Shown here: piece after piece, positions 62,789 to 64,000 of the stretch
Position numbering within the stretch: position 1 is the first letter of the stretch
How the letters are laid out: the number at the start of each line of letters is the position of its first letter
NCBI RefSeq assembly: GCF_005404815.1
Contig: NZ_BJDF01000016.1
Coordinates: 17,929-81,928 of the forward strand
From: Companilactobacillus huachuanensis
Lineage (GTDB): Bacteria; Bacillota; Bacilli; Lactobacillales; Lactobacillaceae
Reading direction: 5' to 3'
Length of the DNA stretch: 64,000 nucleotides
The notes under the pieces: generated by a model
Database searches by the model: none
Told to the model about the DNA's origin: nothing
What the model saw: only the letters and a program-made list of their open reading frames with translations
Position numbers and translations under genes: made by a program

Positions 62789-63202
62789 TTATTTCAAACT
62801 AATCGCTAATTCATTGACACGGTCACCTATCTCATCTCTAACCTTGCGAAAAATTTTCATTTTCTCATCAGTACTACCAGTGGCTTGAGCTGGGTCCTCT
62901 AATGGCCAGTGCATCTTCTTAACGCTCGGAGGTGTCATTGGACAGCGGTCTCTCGCATCTCCACACAGAGTCACTACTAAATCACATTGACTCAGAAATT
63001 CGGGATCAATAATCTTTGATGTGTTCTGTGAAATATCAATATCAACTTCATCCATACTCTTAATTGCCAAAGGATTGACCCCATGTGCTTCGATTCCGGC
63101 ACTTTCAACTTGCCAATCAGAACCAAAAGCCTTTTTTGCAAATCCCTCCGCCATCTGACTGCGACAGGAGTTTCCCGTACAAATAAAATAAATTTTTTTC
63201 AT
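62789..63202 (-). CDS. arsC: Arsenate reductase, thioredoxin-coupled type
   Basis: Reduces arsenate to arsenite; a low-molecular-weight tyrosine phosphatase fold. The phosphate loop is [13 protein letters not shown] with Cys8 and Cys13-Arg14, and the redox pair is Cys80 and Cys87 in [11 protein letters not shown], the pattern of S. aureus pI258 ArsC. 137 residues. There is no arsR, arsB or acr3 gene in the window; a metallothionein-like gene lies downstream. CGAGGTAAAT precedes the ATG. Confidence 0.93.
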   Translation of the reverse strand: MKKIYFICTGNSCRSQMAEGFAKKAFGSDWQVESAGIEAHGVNPLAIKSMDEVDIDISQNTSKIIDPEFLSQCDLVVTLCGDARDRCPMTPPSVKKMHWPLEDPAQATGSTDEKMKIFRKVRDEIGDRVNELAISLK

Positions 63203-63389
63203 ATATTTACCTCGTTATTATATGAAGATTATTGACTAAAAAGTCGTAGGATACAATCATTTTCTTGTCGTAGGCAAATTAGTTGTATCTTCAATCAAAG
63301 TGCTGTAAATTATATATTGTAATAAAGGTTTTGTACAAGTTAGTTTTACACAAACTAATAAATAATTGTAGCAGAAAGGACCTTTAAAA

Positions 63390-63800
63390 ATGAAAATCAA
63401 TATTAAACCAGAAGCAAAAACATATTTAGACAATAAAAATGTTCCTACAGATGCGGTCATCCTCCTTACAACCGATGATGGTTCAAATAAATATTCCAGT
63501 CTTGGTGGCAGTTGTGCTATCGGTGACAAGTTCCAACTTGTAATTCTTAATGAAGCTGACCCAAATTACACTATTAAAGTTGAAAATGACGCTGGTTATA
63601 ACTTGAGTACATCAGAAAACGATGCTGACTTGACAACCAACGGTTTGAATATCTCCGTTTGGCACAATGCCCTAGCCTTGAAGGATAATAGTGGTATCCT
63701 TGATGGTGCTTTGTCAGTTGTTGACTGGAGAAATGTTAAACCAGAGACAGCTGCAGAACGTCGTGAAAAGATGCTTAGCTTGGGCGATAAAATCTGTTAA
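63390..63800 (+). CDS. HesB-like family protein without cluster cysteines (copy 2)
   Basis: 136 residues, clearly paralogous to the protein encoded at 60980: KPEAKTYLDNK, TTDDGSNKYSSLGGSCA, KDNSGILDGALSVVDWRN and the same ending LGDKIC. As there, the Cys-Gly-Cys motif is missing and only one internal Cys plus a C-terminal Cys are kept. The ribosome binding site AAAGGACC precedes the ATG. The conserved last cysteine in both suggests it matters. Confidence 0.83.
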   Translation: MKINIKPEAKTYLDNKNVPTDAVILLTTDDGSNKYSSLGGSCAIGDKFQLVILNEADPNYTIKVENDAGYNLSTSENDADLTTNGLNISVWHNALALKDNSGILDGALSVVDWRNVKPETAAERREKMLSLGDKIC

Positions 63801-63818
63801 TAATTTTATTTGATAGTA

Positions 63819-63863
63819 AATAGGACTAAGAAATCATTGTAGATTTCTTAGTCCTATTTTTTG
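63819..63863 (+). terminator. Terminator of the second HesB-like gene
   Basis: AGGACTAAGAAATC pairs perfectly with GATTTCTTAGTCCT around ATTGTA, followed by ATTTTTT. Confidence 0.83.
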
Positions 63864-64000
63864 ATATAAGTAATTAACTGATTGTTTAATTAAATTATGT
63901 CGGCAAATTTTATAATCAAGTTAGCCACTTGAAAAAAATTGAATAAAAAAACACCAAGACGAAAAAATCAGGTATCATTGGAGTTCCGACACTAACAATG

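Noticed and set aside
1..64000. Insertion sequence, prophage or CRISPR array
   Set aside because: No transposase, integrase, phage structural gene, cas gene or regularly spaced direct repeat was found. The repeats here are irregularly dispersed and have no spacers.
63864..64000. Possible start of a further gene or mobile element at the right edge
   Set aside because: The last 137 bases hold AT-rich sequence and a short CATTG...CAATG inverted repeat only; too little sequence to call anything.

Overview
The window looks like chromosomal DNA of a low-GC Firmicute of the family Lactobacillaceae. Pointers are the hisS-aspS pair behind a T-box leader, the rel-dtd and prmA-rsmE blocks, rpsU beside a PpsR-type regulator and phoH, strong GGAGG ribosome binding sites, TTG/GTG starts and many U-tailed terminators. 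Small proteins and regulators resemble those of Companilactobacillus-type species, but the genus is an inference. No rRNA, tRNA, CRISPR array, prophage or intact transposase gene was seen.

Layout. 1-9.7 kb: phoH (partial), rpsU and a PpsR-like regulator, nfo, a YitT membrane protein, msrB-msrA, then hisS-aspS under one T-box. 10-15 kb: SH3b amidase, histidine phosphatase, GntR regulator divergent from a SIS-domain protein. 15.5-21.3 kb: a long minus-strand block prmA-rsmE-small membrane protein, then rel-dtd-HAD-Doc-like protein. 22-31 kb: GH31 glycosidase, YbaK-like deacylase, several very small genes, M20 peptidase, frameshifted TMEM175 channel gene, RpiB-like isomerase. 31-46 kb: redox and stress genes (Rrf2 plus NAD(P)-binding protein, SRPBCC, aldo/keto reductase, TetR plus NAD(P)H oxidoreductase), three Cof-type HAD phosphatases, a IIC-like P-type ATPase, an ABC exporter, and a candidate type I toxin-antitoxin locus. 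46-64 kb: accessory functions: HAD nucleotidase, XRE regulator, two VanZ paralogs, ABC-F ATPase, TauE exporter, PTS EIIC with a DUF915-like hydrolase, sugar acetyltransferase, aldo/keto reductase/LysR, LtrA, two cysteine-poor HesB-like proteins, quinone oxidoreductase, a 50-residue Cys/His-rich metallothionein-like protein and arsenate reductase.

The outstanding feature is a dispersed repeat with about 18 whole or partial copies, all intergenic and in both orientations. Full copies are about 250-320 bp. They begin CTAAAGGTTGAAAG and end with its inverted complement, and at least five are flanked by 7-8 bp direct repeats, so they have moved by transposition as MITE-like elements. Their core can fold into a long closing stem enclosing three hairpins. 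The stems of different copies differ by paired, compensatory changes, so the fold itself appears to be selected. One copy sits exactly at the stop codon of an aldo/keto reductase gene, splits a former operon, and re-creates the same last residue and stop codon from its own terminus. A second family of short hairpins (TGAGTTGTATCACACC type) often lies next to it.

The element is the best candidate here for an undescribed system. Its mobilising enzyme is not in the window and its function is unknown. Secondary points of interest are the Asp-like rather than His-like triplets in the hisS T-box, the catalytically degenerate Doc-like protein behind rel-dtd, the metallothionein-like gene coupled to a quinone oxidoreductase, and the 45.3-45.6 kb toxin-antitoxin candidate.
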